NCBI GenBank assembly: GCA_934675225.1
Contig: CAKUQA010000001.1
Coordinates: forward strand, 1-23,138
Direction of reading: 5' to 3'
Length of the DNA: 23,138 nucleotides
From: an uncultured Candidatus Melainabacteria bacterium
GTDB taxonomy: Bacteria > Cyanobacteriota > Vampirovibrionia > Gastranaerophilales > Gastranaerophilaceae
Shown here: piece after piece, positions 22,669 through 23,138 of the stretch
Layout: every line of letters starts with the position of its first letter
Numbering within the stretch: position 1 is the stretch's first letter
Program-made: the position numbers and the translations under genes
The notes under the pieces: generated by a model
What the model was told of the DNA's origin: nothing
What the model saw: only the letters and a program-made list of their open reading frames with translations
The model's database searches: none

Positions 22669-23138
22669 TTATATAACTTTAATTAAAAATGTTGACACTA
22701 ACGTAAAGTATATTGCCAACCCTAAAACATCAATGGTTGTCGCAATTACAGGGCCGGAAGCGACTGCCGGATCTACTTTCATCGCCTTTAAGGCAAAAGG
22801 TGTAAATGTTCCAATAATTGTAGCTATTGTCATATTTATAGCCATAGCTAAACCGACAACAGCTCCAAGAGCTTTGCTATGCTGCCATCCCCAGCACACA
22901 AGAGTAACCAATACTCCAAAAATTGTTCCGATAAAGAAGCCGATACAAGCTTCTCTTAAAATGTGGTGAACTGCGGAGGAAACGGTAATTTGACCTGTTG
23001 ATAATCCTCTAACCATCAGTGTAATACTTTGTGTTCCGATATTTCCGCCTAAACCTGCTAAAAGAGGCATAAAAATTGCAATTATAGGTAGCGCTTGTAA
23101 AGTATGGTCAAAGTGATTTCCAACATTAACAGCTATAA
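22669..23138 (-). CDS. mgtE: MgtE-type magnesium transporter, C-terminal membrane domain (5' end outside window)
   Basis: About 156 residues are visible; the frame is open through the window edge, so an internal Met at 23070 is not the start. It holds PLLAGLGGNIGTQSITLMVR, the conserved pore segment of MgtE, followed by four hydrophobic helices with VGLAMAINMTIATIIGTFTP and DPAVASGPVIATTIDVLGLA, the last carrying the Mg-coordinating Asp. The cytoplasmic N and CBS domains would lie outside. MgtE forms a homodimeric Mg2+ channel in the inner membrane. The LCP gene follows after 15 nt. Confidence 0.93.
   Translation of the reverse strand, partial: IAVNVGNHFDHTLQALPIIAIFMPLLAGLGGNIGTQSITLMVRGLSTGQITVSSAVHHILREACIGFFIGTIFGVLVTLVCWGWQHSKALGAVVGLAMAINMTIATIIGTFTPFALKAMKVDPAVASGPVIATTIDVLGLAIYFTLVSTFLIKVI

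Noticed and set aside
1..23138. CRISPR array, reverse transcriptase or prophage
   Set aside because: No regularly spaced direct repeats, no RT motifs (YADD-type) in any frame, and no phage structural or integrase genes.

Overview
The window is AT-rich and gene-dense and looks chromosomal. It most resembles a gut Gastranaerophilales genome (Vampirovibrionia/Melainabacteria, the non-photosynthetic sister lineage of Cyanobacteria). That assignment is inference. It rests on prepilin-like proteins with FTLAEVLITLG-type helices, lineage-style N-termini such as MISPVSYK..TFTGF, and several small or large proteins that fit no general family. No plasmid, phage, transposase, reverse transcriptase or CRISPR array is visible.

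Layout. 1-1934 is a minus-strand rplS-rbgA-rnhB operon (rnhB cut by the window edge). 1968-3270 holds a small ORF, tRNA-Leu(UAG) and an alpha/beta hydrolase. 3272-6571 holds UDP-glucose dehydrogenase (minus) and an MsbA-like ABC exporter (plus). 6594-8311 is a broken or switchable type IV pilin gene. 8392-10560 is a lineage-type membrane protein (minus), followed by a 54-residue ORF. 10981-14474 is nadD-yqeK plus a large protein with a HerA-like but P-loop-less N-terminus, an acidic linker and a UvrD/PcrA-type Tudor tail. 14502-19396 is a minus-strand operon in the order purD-like, dnaJ-like, queE, def, fmt, aroH. 19450-21217 holds a small protein and two further pilin-like genes. 21234-23138 holds tRNA-Arg(CCG), an LCP-family protein and a partial mgtE.

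The most interesting locus is 6594-8311. A good promoter and Shine-Dalgarno lead to an ATG whose frame closes after 15 codons at a run of ten G. One extra G would open a frame running through a pile of dispersed-repeat-like palindromes into a type IV pilin domain. An in-frame TGA then separates the pilin from a C-terminal WSSS-type (DUF1566/C-lectin-like) domain. The last ~108 bp of that domain have strongly deviant codon use dominated by NNC codons, which is the expected footprint of adenine mutagenesis of AAC codons by a diversity-generating retroelement (DGR). The locus therefore looks like a pilin-displayed, DGR-diversified tip domain with possible phase variation, or a decayed copy of one. 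The template repeat and reverse transcriptase would have to lie outside the window.

Other points: three genes (the 47-aa ORF, nadD, purD-like) have a -10 box exactly 6 nt before the ATG and no Shine-Dalgarno, which suggests leaderless mRNAs. The window mixes translation and N-terminal-processing genes (rplS, rbgA, def, fmt), cell-envelope genes (ugd, ABC exporter, LCP) and surface pilins.
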